Positions 51,274 to 59,603 of a stretch of DNA of 64,000 nt are shown piece by piece. The translations under genes and the position numbers were made by a program. Below the pieces are notes generated by a model. The model searched no databases. It worked only from the letters and a program-made list of their open reading frames with translations, and had not been told where the DNA came from. This DNA is from Nocardia jejuensis NBRC 103114. GTDB taxonomy: Bacteria > Actinomycetota > Actinomycetes > Mycobacteriales > Mycobacteriaceae. Numbering within the stretch: position 1 is the first letter of the stretch; each line of letters opens with the position of its first letter. The stretch lies in the NCBI RefSeq assembly GCF_001613145.1, contig NZ_BDBU01000028.1:1-64000 (forward strand). The letters run 5' to 3'.

Positions 51274-52197
51274 GTGGACCTGACGCTCCTGTACCGCGGC
51301 CCGCTGTCCTCGTGTGATTACGACTGCCCGTACTGCCCCTTCGCCAAGCGACGCGATTCGACCGAACTGTTGCGCGCCGACCGCGCGGCGCTCGAGCGCT
51401 TCACCGCGTGGGCTCGCGCACAGACCCGGGACCGGCTCTCGATCCTGTTCACGCCGTGGGGCGAAGGCCTGGTCCGGTCCTGGTATCGGCGCGCGATGGT
51501 CGAACTGTCCCATGAACCGCATATCGAGCGCGTGGCCATCCAGACCAATCTCAGCTGCCGCACCGGCTGGCTGGCCGAGGCCGACCTGAACACACTGGCC
51601 CTGTGGTGCACCTACCATCCGGACCAGACTCCCTACCAGCGCTTCATCGACAGGACCGGGGAACTCACCGCGGCCGGTGTGCGCTTCAGCGTCGGCATCG
51701 TCGGTCTGCCCGAGCATCTGGAGCAGGCGCGGCGATTGCGCGCGGATCTGCCCGAGCACGTCTACCTCTGGGTGAATGCCGCTGAGGGACACACCTATTC
51801 GGACGAGCAGGCCGAACCGTGGACGGAGCTGGATCCACTGTTCCCGTTCAGCCGCCATCCCCACGACTCGGCCGGCCGCGCGTGTCGGACCGGATCCTCG
51901 GTGGTGTCCGTGGACGGCGACGGCACGGTGCGCCGGTGTCATTTCGTCCGCGATCCGCTCGGCAACCTCTACGACGGCTCGTTCCGCGACGCCCTGCGTC
52001 CGCGCCCCTGCCCGATGGCGGTGTGCGATTGCCATATCGGCTACGTCCATCTCGAGACCCTCCCGCTGTACGACGTCTTCGCGGGCGGCGTGCTCGAACG
52101 GATTCCGACGGCCGGGGCGCGACGGGGCCTCCCCCTCTACGCGCTGTCATCGCCTATGGTCGATAGCGAAAGCAACGAACCGTCCGCTCGGCTCTAG
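51274..52197 (+). CDS. STM4011 family radical SAM protein
   Basis: 307 residues from GTG 51274. Radical SAM motif CDYDCPYC (C14, C18, C21) right at the N-terminus; further cysteines at the C-terminus (GRACRTGSS, VRRCHF, CPMAVCDCH) could bind an auxiliary SPASM/twitch-type iron-sulfur cluster. Such two-cluster enzymes often modify peptides. Last gene of the STM4015-4011 cassette. The NAD(P)-binding gene at 52224 follows 26 bases later on the same strand and may be cotranscribed. Confidence 0.9.
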   Translation: MDLTLLYRGPLSSCDYDCPYCPFAKRRDSTELLRADRAALERFTAWARAQTRDRLSILFTPWGEGLVRSWYRRAMVELSHEPHIERVAIQTNLSCRTGWLAEADLNTLALWCTYHPDQTPYQRFIDRTGELTAAGVRFSVGIVGLPEHLEQARRLRADLPEHVYLWVNAAEGHTYSDEQAEPWTELDPLFPFSRHPHDSAGRACRTGSSVVSVDGDGTVRRCHFVRDPLGNLYDGSFRDALRPRPCPMAVCDCHIGYVHLETLPLYDVFAGGVLERIPTAGARRGLPLYALSSPMVDSESNEPSARL

Positions 52198-52223
52198 AAA
52201 TCTCGGAAGCGAGGACTGGATCC

Positions 52224-52874
52224 ATGTCACGAGTAGTCATCATCGGTGGTCACGGGAAAATCGCGCTTCGGCTCGCGCGCCTGCTCAGCGCCGAGGGGCA
52301 CGAGGTGAGCTCGCTTTTCCGCAATCCCGAGCACGCCGAAGAGGTCGCCTCCACGGGCGCGGTCCCGGTGGTCGCCGATATCGAGAACCTCTCGGCGGAG
52401 AAGATCGCGGAGCTGGTCTCCGGCCATGACGCGGTGGTCTTCTCGGCGGGCGCGGGCGGGGGAAATCCCGATCGCACCTACGCGGTCGACCGGGACGCGG
52501 CCGAGCGCAGCGCCGATGGCGCGGCCGCGGCGGGCGTACGCCGCTTCGTCCTGGTCTCCTACTTCGGTGCGCGCACCGATCACGGTGTGCCACCGGATAA
52601 TTCGTTCTTCCACTACGCCGAGGCCAAGGCCGCCGCCGATGCCCACGTCCGCGCGAGCGACCTCGACTGGACCATCGTCGCCCCCTCCACCCTCACCCTG
52701 GATCCCGGCACCGGCCGCATCGAAACCGCCGCTCAGGGCGCCACCAGCGGCACGGTGAGCCGCGACGACGTCGCCGCCGTCATCGCGGCCGTGCTCGCGC
52801 AACCGGCCACCATCCACCGCACGATCCAGTTCAACAACGGCCCGACCCCGATCGACGAGGCAATCACCGCCTGA
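52224..52874 (+). CDS. NAD(P)-binding atypical SDR protein
   Basis: 216 residues. VVIIGGHGKIALRLARLLSAEGHEV is the dinucleotide-binding strand-turn-helix (GGHGKI replaces GxxGxxG), DAVVFSAGAGGGNPDRTYAVD and RFVLVSYFGARTDHG follow, and YAEAKAAADAHVRASDLDWTIVAPSTL is the SDR5-like YxxxK helix. Similar small proteins act as NAD(P)H-dependent reductases or flavin reductases. ATG 52224 with GGACTGGATCC before it. Its position 26 bases after STM4011 makes cotranscription possible, but it is a very widespread family and need not belong to the cassette. Confidence 0.88.
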   Translation: MSRVVIIGGHGKIALRLARLLSAEGHEVSSLFRNPEHAEEVASTGAVPVVADIENLSAEKIAELVSGHDAVVFSAGAGGGNPDRTYAVDRDAAERSADGAAAAGVRRFVLVSYFGARTDHGVPPDNSFFHYAEAKAAADAHVRASDLDWTIVAPSTLTLDPGTGRIETAAQGATSGTVSRDDVAAVIAAVLAQPATIHRTIQFNNGPTPIDEAITA

Positions 52875-52931
52875 GCCGACCAGCGGCGCGACGATGTTGT
52901 TAGATTGCTGACCATTGGGTATGTAGCTCAG

Positions 52932-53651
52932 GTGACTGTCTTCCGATCTACTCGCGCAAGCAAGTCTCCGAGCGGTCGTCGTGCATACGGACCAGGGCGA
53001 ATCGCCCTGACCGGTGTCGGGGTCGCCCTACTCGCCGCCGCGGCGGCACCCGCCATCGGCCACGCCGAGGATGCCGCCCTGCTGGGCGGTGGATCGGGCA
53101 TCGTGGTCGGGAACAGCTCACGCTGCACGTTGACGACGATCGGCAACGACGCTGCCGGGCGTCTCGTCGGCTTCACCGCCGGGCACTGCGGCGAACCGGG
53201 GGCGAGCGTCGTTGCCGAAGCCGCTCACACCGGTGAGGGGATCGGCCGCGTCGTGGACAAGAACGCCGAACTCGACTACGCCATCATCGAATTCGACCCG
53301 AACCGCATCACGCCCACCGACCGGCTCGGCGATTTCGCCATCACCGAGGTCGGCGCTCCCGCGCAGTTCCCCGCCACCGTCTGCAAGAAGGGCCGCACCA
53401 CCGGCACCAACTGCGGTCTCGTCTGGGGCGACGTCCTTGCCAGCGGACGCGAGACCTGGACCCAGACCTGTGTGCTGCCGGGTGATTCCGGCGGCCCGAT
53501 CGTCGCCGGATCCCGGCTCGTCGGCATGGTCAACGCGTACGTGGGCGTCGGCTGCATAGGCCCGGAGGTCGGCACCGACATCGCCGCCGTCCTGCGTGAT
53601 GTCGACGCTCGCGCGGGTGTCGGCGCGGGCTTTCAGCCCACTCGAAACTGA
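52932..53651 (+). CDS. Secreted trypsin-like serine protease (S1)
   Basis: 239 residues from GTG 52932. Signal sequence with basic lead (RSTRASKSPSGRRAYGPGR) and a hydrophobic stretch ending AAAAPAIGHAE. Catalytic triad: His in FTAGHCG, Asp in ELDYAIIEF, Ser in PGDSGGPIV. Cysteines in SRCTL/GHCG, VCKKG/NCGL and TCVLP/VGCIG suggest three disulfides. A -10-like TAGATT lies at 52901-52906. Extracellular. The stop codon is inside a four-copy tandem repeat. Confidence 0.9.
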   Translation: MTVFRSTRASKSPSGRRAYGPGRIALTGVGVALLAAAAAPAIGHAEDAALLGGGSGIVVGNSSRCTLTTIGNDAAGRLVGFTAGHCGEPGASVVAEAAHTGEGIGRVVDKNAELDYAIIEFDPNRITPTDRLGDFAITEVGAPAQFPATVCKKGRTTGTNCGLVWGDVLASGRETWTQTCVLPGDSGGPIVAGSRLVGMVNAYVGVGCIGPEVGTDIAAVLRDVDARAGVGAGFQPTRN

Positions 53652-53721
53652 GCTTCCAGCCCACTCGAAACTGAGCTTCCAGCCCACTCGCAGCTGAGCT
53701 TCCAGCCCACTTGGAACTGAG
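53630..53721. repeat. Four tandem 23-bp repeats spanning the protease stop
   Basis: Units at 53630-53652, 53653-53675, 53676-53698 and 53699-53721 follow CTTCCAGCCCACTCGAAACTGAG, with one to four differences in units 1, 3 and 4. The protease TGA (53649-53651) is in the first unit. The period is not a multiple of three. It ends seven bases before the convergent TetR stop. Confidence 0.92.
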
Positions 53722-53727
53722 CCTGCG

Positions 53728-54348
53728 CTACGCCCCGCTCGCGACTCCCGGCTCCGGATCGCCCCCGAACAGGCCCGCCCGGGCCGCGGTCAGGGCGAGC
53801 CGGGCCGCGGCGTCGGCGGCGGCCTCGTCGAGTGGTTCGTGGGTGATCAGGGCCCGCATATAAATAGGCGCCGCAAGGGTTTTCAGCATTCGAGCCGGAT
53901 CGGTGCCGCGCGGCAGTTCGCCACGGTCCATCGCCTTGTCGACGATCGGCAGCGCGCGCCGGATGCGGTCCCGGAAGACATGCCGAATGGAATCGGGGGG
54001 ACGCGGCAGCCCGACCGCGTCCGAGAGCGCGGCGGCGAGAATCGCTCTGCCGGAGGGACTGTCGATCCAGACCACCAGTGTTCGCGCCAGCGCGCGCAGA
54101 TCGGTCTCGATCGAACCCGTATCGGGAATGGAGATTTCGGAGTCGACGCTGTCCGAAAGCGCATCGGCGATGAGCCCGTCGCGATCGGGCCAGCGCCGGT
54201 AGACCGTGGTCTTGTGCACGCCCGCCCGGCGAGCCACATTGTCCACCGTGAGCGCGGCGTAGCCGTGCGCGCCGAGTTCGTCGAGCGTGGCGGCCAGCAC
54301 CGCCGTTCGCACCTTTTCCCCACGTCCAGGGGACGGAACGGGACTCAT
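53728..54348 (-). CDS. TetR/AcrR-family regulator
   Basis: 206 residues starting MSPVPSPGRGEKV. Helix-turn-helix near 15-60 (AVLAATLDELGAHGYAALTV, VARRAGVHKTTVYRRWPDRDGLI), then a TetR_C-type domain. The start at 54348 lies next to two copies of a GCAACT-N3-AGTTGC dyad, which strongly suggests autoregulation and control of the divergent DUF1772 gene. Confidence 0.92.
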   Translation of the reverse strand: MSPVPSPGRGEKVRTAVLAATLDELGAHGYAALTVDNVARRAGVHKTTVYRRWPDRDGLIADALSDSVDSEISIPDTGSIETDLRALARTLVVWIDSPSGRAILAAALSDAVGLPRPPDSIRHVFRDRIRRALPIVDKAMDRGELPRGTDPARMLKTLAAPIYMRALITHEPLDEAAADAAARLALTAARAGLFGGDPEPGVASGA

Positions 54349-54349
54349 T

Positions 54350-54414
54350 GCAACTCCTAGTTGCGATAATTGCGCCGATCGGACATCCTCGATGCTATCG
54401 CAACTCGGAGTTGC
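54350..54414. promoter_or_regulatory. Two TetR operators GCAACT-N3-AGTTGC
   Basis: Copies at 54350-54364 (spacer CCT) and 54400-54414 (spacer CGG; extends to a 21-bp dyad ATCGCAACT...AGTTGCGAT at 54397-54417). Their centres are 50 bases apart, about five helical turns, in the divergent TetR/DUF1772 promoter. Confidence 0.85.
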
Positions 54415-54441
54415 GATGAATGCGGACGATGGGAGTTCCAC

Positions 54442-54936
54442 ATGATGTCGAGGTGGATTCGGGCGGCGGCGCTGCTGTTTCCGGGACTGTTGGCCGGAGC
54501 CTTCGGCTACGGCGCGGTGAACGTTCTCTACGCGTTCCGCGAGGTGCCGCTCGAGGTGCGATTCACCTTCCACACCGCGCTGATGCGGGTGAACGGACCC
54601 GTCATGCAGAGCCTGATGGGACTGACGGTGTTGAGCACGGTGCTGCTCGCCACCCGATCCAAGTCGACCACCCGATGGCTCTCGGCCGGCGCCGCGGCCC
54701 TGGCGGTCGCGTCCTTCCTGATCACCAGGCTGGGCAACGTGCCGATCAATCAGCACATCAAAGTGTGGGCGGTGGGCGGTCCGCCCGCCGATTACGCCGA
54801 GATCCTGCGGCGCTGGGAGCTCTTCCACTTCAGCAGAACGGGATGCGCCGTGGCGGCGTTCGTTCTGGTGGTCGCCGCGGTGACCGGGGTGGTGGGCGCG
54901 CACCACCCCGTCGTCGAACAGCCGGATCCGGCTTGA
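54442..54936 (+). CDS. DUF1772 (anthrone-oxygenase-like) membrane protein
   Basis: 164 residues, four transmembrane helices. The family core RLGNVPINQHIK (N-x2-IN) and RRWELFHFSRT are present. Members have been linked to anthrone oxygenation in fungi but mostly have unknown function in bacteria. ATG 54442 or the adjacent 54445, with GGGAG upstream. Divergent from its probable repressor (TetR 53728-54348) across the two operators. Confidence 0.87.
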   Translation: MMSRWIRAAALLFPGLLAGAFGYGAVNVLYAFREVPLEVRFTFHTALMRVNGPVMQSLMGLTVLSTVLLATRSKSTTRWLSAGAAALAVASFLITRLGNVPINQHIKVWAVGGPPADYAEILRRWELFHFSRTGCAVAAFVLVVAAVTGVVGAHHPVVEQPDPA

Positions 54937-54939
54937 GCG

Positions 54940-56451
54940 CTAGCGGCGCGATTTCGCCTGCTGGAGAGGGCTTTCCGCGGGCACTCGATCGAACCAGGGC
55001 TGCGCGGTCTCGATTTCGGCGGCGAGCTGCAGCAGCAGGAATTCACCGCCGGGCGGAGCGACGAACTGGGTGCCGAGCGGAAGACCACTCGCGGTCCAGT
55101 GCGTGGGCACGCTCATCGCCGGACGACCGGTGATATTGGCGAGCTGGGTGAACGGCACGGCCGACAGGCTGGCCGTGACCAAGCTGTCGTAGAAGTCGGT
55201 GCGGGACAGGACTTTTCCCGCACCTATGCGGAGCAGCGGGGGAAGCACGGTTTCGGCGATGACCGGGGTGCGGTTCTGGCCGATCCGCAACGGCGGTTCG
55301 GCCAGCGTGGGGGTGAGCAGCAGATCGTAGGTGGTGTGGAAATCACCGAGGGCGCGGGTGTAGAGATTCCAGCGGGCGTGCGCCTCGATGAGTTCCGGGG
55401 CCGAAACGGCGCGACCGACCGCCGCGAGAACCTGGGTGTCGATGTCGAAATCGCGCGGGGCCGCACCGGTCACCGTGCAGGCGTGTGCGAGTTCGGCCGC
55501 GACCGAAGCCGTCCACACCGTCATGAAATCCGTGGCCAGCTGCTTACCGTCGATCGCGGGCGCGGCGGGTTCGACCGTGTGCCCCAGGTTCTCCAGCAGT
55601 CGCGCCACCTCCTCGACCGCGCGCACCGCCTCGGGATCGACGGGCGTTCCCATCGGAGACTCATGGCTGAACCCGATGCGTAGTCGGCGCGGAGCCTCGG
55701 TGACGGCCGCCGAGAAGGCGCGATCCGGGCGCGCCACCGCATAGGGCGCACCCGGATCCGGCGCGCTCAGGATGTCGAGCATGACCGCCGAATCGCGAAC
55801 GCTGCGCGTGAGAACGCCTTCCGACACCGCGCCGAAGAGCGGATCACCCAGCTGCGGGCCGCTCGACACCAGACCTCGTCCCGCCTTGAGGCCGAACAAA
55901 CCCGTGCAGGCGGCCGGAATTCGAATCGAGCCGCCGCCGTCGCTGGCGCCCGCCACCGGCACGACGCCCGCCGCGACGGCCGCGGCCGACCCGCCGGACG
56001 AACCGCCCGGCGTGCGATTCGGATCCCACGGGTTTCGAGTCGCACCGAATGTCCGGGTCTCGGTGATGCCCTTGCTACCGAATTCGGGGGTGGTGGTCTT
56101 GCCGAAGATGACCAGACCGGCGGCGAGCCACTGTTCGACGGCGATGCTGTGCCGTTCGGCGCGCACCGAACGCAGCGGACCGGTGCCCCCGGCCGTCGGA
56201 TATCCGGCGTAGTCCTGACCGAGGTCCTTGATGAGGAACGGAACACCGGCCAGCGCGCTGTCACCGGCGGGCCGCTCGGCGAGTTCCTTGCCGACGTCCT
56301 CCATCAGCAGGCTCACCACATTGAGCGCCGGGTCGACCTCGGCGCGGCGGTCCAGCGCGAGCCGCAGCAACTCGGCCGGGTGCACGTCACCGCGAGCGAC
56401 CAGTTCGGCCAGTCCGACCGCGTCGTGGGCGCGGTATTCGTCGAACTTCAT
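54940..56451 (-). CDS. Amidase signature family hydrolase
   Basis: 503 residues, usual length. Catalytic triad of the amidase signature: K75 (FLIKDLG), cis-Ser S151 (TPGGSSGGSAAAVAAG) and nucleophile Ser in GGGSIRIPA near 175. Hydrolyses amides (aliphatic or aryl); the substrate is unknown. No GatB/GatC partners, so not tRNA amidotransferase. The start ATG 56451 follows GAGGAGA. Divergent from a TetR gene over a 100-base region with a palindromic operator. Confidence 0.92.
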   Translation of the reverse strand: MKFDEYRAHDAVGLAELVARGDVHPAELLRLALDRRAEVDPALNVVSLLMEDVGKELAERPAGDSALAGVPFLIKDLGQDYAGYPTAGGTGPLRSVRAERHSIAVEQWLAAGLVIFGKTTTPEFGSKGITETRTFGATRNPWDPNRTPGGSSGGSAAAVAAGVVPVAGASDGGGSIRIPAACTGLFGLKAGRGLVSSGPQLGDPLFGAVSEGVLTRSVRDSAVMLDILSAPDPGAPYAVARPDRAFSAAVTEAPRRLRIGFSHESPMGTPVDPEAVRAVEEVARLLENLGHTVEPAAPAIDGKQLATDFMTVWTASVAAELAHACTVTGAAPRDFDIDTQVLAAVGRAVSAPELIEAHARWNLYTRALGDFHTTYDLLLTPTLAEPPLRIGQNRTPVIAETVLPPLLRIGAGKVLSRTDFYDSLVTASLSAVPFTQLANITGRPAMSVPTHWTASGLPLGTQFVAPPGGEFLLLQLAAEIETAQPWFDRVPAESPLQQAKSRR

Positions 56452-56508
56452 CGTTCGTCTCCTCACTCACAGGCCCTCGGATCGACCCGTCTACCAAACA
56501 ATAGCCGT

Positions 56509-56528
56509 ACCGATCGGTTACGTAACCG
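56509..56528. promoter_or_regulatory. Palindromic operator CGGTTACGTAACCG
   Basis: A perfect 14-bp palindrome at 56515-56528, preceded by an overlapping ACCGATCGGT palindrome (56509-56518), in the divergent promoter of the amidase (56451) and TetR (56552) genes. Likely the TetR site. Confidence 0.7.
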
Positions 56529-56551
56529 GTTGGAACGGTAAAATCTGCCCC

Positions 56552-57187
56552 ATGAGTGAACCCGCCAGGCTGCCCGCGGCGAGCGAGAAGAAGGTCGACG
56601 GCCGCACGCTGCGATTTCGGCACCGCCGCCCGGAACTGCTCGCGGCCGCCACCGACTATGTGCTCGACCACGGCATCCAGGATCTTTCGCTCCGCCCGGT
56701 CGCGCAGGCGCTCGGCATCAGTCACGCCACCCTGATCAGACATTTCGAGACCAAGGACGCGCTGCTCAACGAGGTCCTGGAACACATCCGCACCGACTTC
56801 GAGAAGCAGTTGCTCTCGGAGGAGATCCGCCGCGTCGACTCGGCGGCCGACCTGCTGCGCGCCGCCTGGCAGCATCTGTGCCGGCCGCGCGAACAACGCC
56901 AGTTCCTGATCCTTTTCGAGCTGGTCGCCATCGCCGCGCGCAGCCCGAACCACCCCGCCTCACGCCTGGTCACCGACTGGTTGACCGTCATCGAACGCGA
57001 GTTGATCCGCTATCACTGGCCCGCGGAAACCACTTCCCGCACAGCCACATTCGTGCTCGCGCAAATCCGCGGCCTGCAATTGGACCTGATCACCACCGGT
57101 GACCGCGAGCGCGTCGACGCGGCATTCGAAGCCACCGTAGCCTTCCTGACCGACTCCGGGATCGGTGATCAGCGACAGCCCTCGTAG
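56552..57187 (+). CDS. TetR-family regulator
   Basis: 211 residues. Helix-turn-helix near 28-70: LLAAATDYVLDHGIQDLSLR, VAQALGISHATLIRHFETKDALL (TLIRHF replaces the usual TLYRHF). ATG 56552 with no strong ribosome binding site; the start is 24 bases after the CGGTTACGTAACCG operator. Probably represses itself and the divergent amidase. Convergent with the glycosyltransferase gene. Confidence 0.92.
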   Translation: MSEPARLPAASEKKVDGRTLRFRHRRPELLAAATDYVLDHGIQDLSLRPVAQALGISHATLIRHFETKDALLNEVLEHIRTDFEKQLLSEEIRRVDSAADLLRAAWQHLCRPREQRQFLILFELVAIAARSPNHPASRLVTDWLTVIERELIRYHWPAETTSRTATFVLAQIRGLQLDLITTGDRERVDAAFEATVAFLTDSGIGDQRQPS

Positions 57188-57204
57188 AGATTCCGGCCGG
57201 ACCG

Positions 57205-58446
57205 TCAGGCGGTGGGCGTCAGCACGGACTCGATCGTGCGCTGCACCGCGACGGAGCCGTCCTCCCGCGCGAATCGCGCGGCGGCCTCGGCGATGGTGGC
57301 GTGCAGGGCTCCATCGCTGATCGCGGTGCGGATGGCCTCGGTGAGCCGATCGGCGGTGAGGTCGGACTCGCGGATCGTCGCGGCGGCGACGCCCAATCGC
57401 TCGAAACGGTCTGCCCAGAACCGTTGTTCGGGTGACTGGGGTACGGCGATGGTGGGCACGCCGGCGCGGACTGCCGCGGCATAGGTCCCGGCACCGCTGT
57501 GATGAACGACCGCGGACACCTGAGGGAAGAGCCAGTCGTACGGAATATCGCCGAGCGGAAACACATCCGCGTCGGTCACATCCAGTCCGGTCCACCCGGC
57601 TTGGACGATGCCCCGGGACCCGGCTCGCCGCAGTGCGGTGCGAACGATCTCGCTCAGTTCGGCCGCGCGGCCCGGATCGTTCATATTGCTGCCGAAGCCG
57701 ATGAACACCGGCGTCGAACCGGATTCGAGGAAACGCACCAGATCCGCCGGCGGCTCCCAGCCGACCGGGCGGGCCGGCCACCAGAATCCGGTGACGTCCA
57801 GACCCGGCCGCCAGTCGCCGGGGCGCGGAGCCACGGCGGGTGAATATCCGTGCAGGATAGGCCATTCGACGTCGGTGCGCCGCCTGCGCAGCTCTCGCAC
57901 CGAGACCTTCGGCAGACCCAGCTGCCGCCGAAAACCCTCCACCACAGCGCGATAGCGCCGATCCACCACCCAGGTACCGATGTCGGCGGCCACCCGGTTC
58001 CCGACGGAACCGAGTGACCACACTCCCGCCACCGACGGCGGGTGGTCACCGGTGGCCGACAGTGGTTGCAACCGCACCCCGATGATCGGAATGCCCGCGG
58101 CCTCGGCGAAAGGATGCCCAGCGAACTCCGCCCAGGGCGTCACCAGCAGCACCTCGGGCGATTCCGCACGCAGCGCGGCGATCACGCCCTCGCCGATGAT
58201 GCGAAATCCCTCGGGGGTATTGAACGCCGCCACCGTCTGACGCTGCACCTGCGCGTAGTCGCCCTCGAATCCGAAGTCCAGCGCCAACTGCCGGAACTTC
58301 AGCCCGCAGCCCTCGATCATCTCCCCGAAGGGTTCGTGCGCCGCGAGTACCACCTCGTGCCCGGCCCGCTGCAGCTGTGTTCCGATTCCCGTCAGCGGTG
58401 CGACATCGCCTCGCGTGCCGATCCCGACGATCACGATCCTGCTCAT
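57205..58446 (-). CDS. GT1-family glycosyltransferase (MGT-like)
   Basis: 413 residues. Two Rossmann-like domains: RIVIVGIGTRGDVAPLTGIG (acceptor, N-terminal) and FIGFGSNMNDPGRAAELSEIV then VHHSGAGTYAAAVRAGVPTIAVPQSPEQRFWADRFERLGV (sugar-nucleotide, C-terminal). The HHSGAGT and DQ-like EQ motifs match glycopeptide/rhamnosyl-type UGTs such as mycobacterial Rv1524/Rv1526c. Probably transfers a hexose or deoxyhexose to a hydrophobic acceptor. ATG 58446. Confidence 0.9.
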   Translation of the reverse strand: MSRIVIVGIGTRGDVAPLTGIGTQLQRAGHEVVLAAHEPFGEMIEGCGLKFRQLALDFGFEGDYAQVQRQTVAAFNTPEGFRIIGEGVIAALRAESPEVLLVTPWAEFAGHPFAEAAGIPIIGVRLQPLSATGDHPPSVAGVWSLGSVGNRVAADIGTWVVDRRYRAVVEGFRRQLGLPKVSVRELRRRRTDVEWPILHGYSPAVAPRPGDWRPGLDVTGFWWPARPVGWEPPADLVRFLESGSTPVFIGFGSNMNDPGRAAELSEIVRTALRRAGSRGIVQAGWTGLDVTDADVFPLGDIPYDWLFPQVSAVVHHSGAGTYAAAVRAGVPTIAVPQSPEQRFWADRFERLGVAAATIRESDLTADRLTEAIRTAISDGALHATIAEAAARFAREDGSVAVQRTIESVLTPTA

Positions 58447-58559
58447 ACGCCTCCTTGTTCCAGTGGTCCGGATACTAGGAGAGTTCGCCCTGCTCGGCTC
58501 GGTATCGATTGCGCGACAACATAATCCGCGAGTAGTCGCGGCGAAAGGCACCACCACTG

Positions 58560-59501
58560 TCAGGGGTAGCCGACACCCGTCAGCCGTTCGGACTCCGACC
58601 ACAGCCGATCCTGGATGTCGCGCCGCAGCGCCCGCGAGTGAGTCGGTGCGGGTACGGGGTGACCGCGCAGGCCGTTCCACCGATCGGGGCCGTAGAAATC
58701 CGCGTTGACCACGGACGGATCGGTCGCTGCGCGCAGAATCGGCAGGGCGCCCATCTCGGGAGTCTGGGTGAACCGCGTGAGCAGCGGACCCGGGGCGGCC
58801 ATCACCGCCCGGGTCGCGCGGCCCCAATTGCCGCTGAAATCGGTGGCGGCAAGGCCCGGATGCGCCGCGACCGCACGCACGGAACCGCCGGTGATCCGCC
58901 CCGCGAGAGCGAGGGTGAACATGAGATTGGCCAGTTTCGATTGGGCGTACGCGGCCGAGCGCCGATAGCGGCGGTGGGCGAAATGCAGATCATCGACAGC
59001 CACCACGCCCCGTTTCTGGATGGTGCTGGTGACGGTCACCACCCGAGCCTCGGGCGCGACCGCGAGGCGCTCCCACAGCAGGCCGGTGAAGGCGAAATGG
59101 CCGAGATGGTTCGTCGCGAGGGTCGATTCGAACCCGTCGACGGTGAGGACCCGACCGGGTGTCGCCGCGCCCGCATTGTTGATCAGCAGATCGAGATGCG
59201 AATACCGCGCTCGCAGCTGTGCCGCGCAGGCGCGCACCGACGCCTGATCGCTCAGATCGAGCCTCACGATCTCGACGCTCGCGCTCGTGACCCGCGTACA
59301 CAGAGCCGCGGCGAATTCCTCTGCGCGCGCGGTGTTTCGGCACGCCACCACGAGGTGCGCGCCCGCGGTCACGAGCGCGGTGCTGATCGCCCGGCCGAGT
59401 CCGGCCGCGCCGCCGGTGATCACGGCGATCCGGCCGTGCAGATCCGGAATATCGGCCGCGGTCCACGGTTGCCGGCCGGTGTTGACGGTTCGGGTGGACA
59501 A
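58560..59501 (-). CDS. Short-chain dehydrogenase/reductase
   Basis: 313 residues. TGGAAGLGRAIS (TGxxxGxG), NNAG in LDLLINNAGAATPGR, Ser in VTVTSTIQKRG and YAQSKLANL (YxxxK) are all present; NADP preference is not clear. Close in type to retinol-dehydrogenase-like SDRs. The TTG start at 59501 has GAGGAG four to nine bases upstream. It could reduce a ketone or oxidise an alcohol in the neighbouring lipid/polyketide-like locus. Confidence 0.9.
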   Translation of the reverse strand: MSTRTVNTGRQPWTAADIPDLHGRIAVITGGAAGLGRAISTALVTAGAHLVVACRNTARAEEFAAALCTRVTSASVEIVRLDLSDQASVRACAAQLRARYSHLDLLINNAGAATPGRVLTVDGFESTLATNHLGHFAFTGLLWERLAVAPEARVVTVTSTIQKRGVVAVDDLHFAHRRYRRSAAYAQSKLANLMFTLALAGRITGGSVRAVAAHPGLAATDFSGNWGRATRAVMAAPGPLLTRFTQTPEMGALPILRAATDPSVVNADFYGPDRWNGLRGHPVPAPTHSRALRRDIQDRLWSESERLTGVGYP

Positions 59502-59603
59502 GGGCTCCTCGGTTCGGTCGGCTCGGAGTGTTCGATTGCCGGGCCGCGTGCGCGGCGCGCGTGGTCCAGCGGCGGGCGCGGCCCGGGTGATCGCCGCCCC
59601 GCG

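Noticed and set aside
52917..52934. TATGTAGCTCAGGT, resembling the D-arm of a tRNA
   Set aside because: No matching acceptor, anticodon or T arms downstream; it lies at the protease start.
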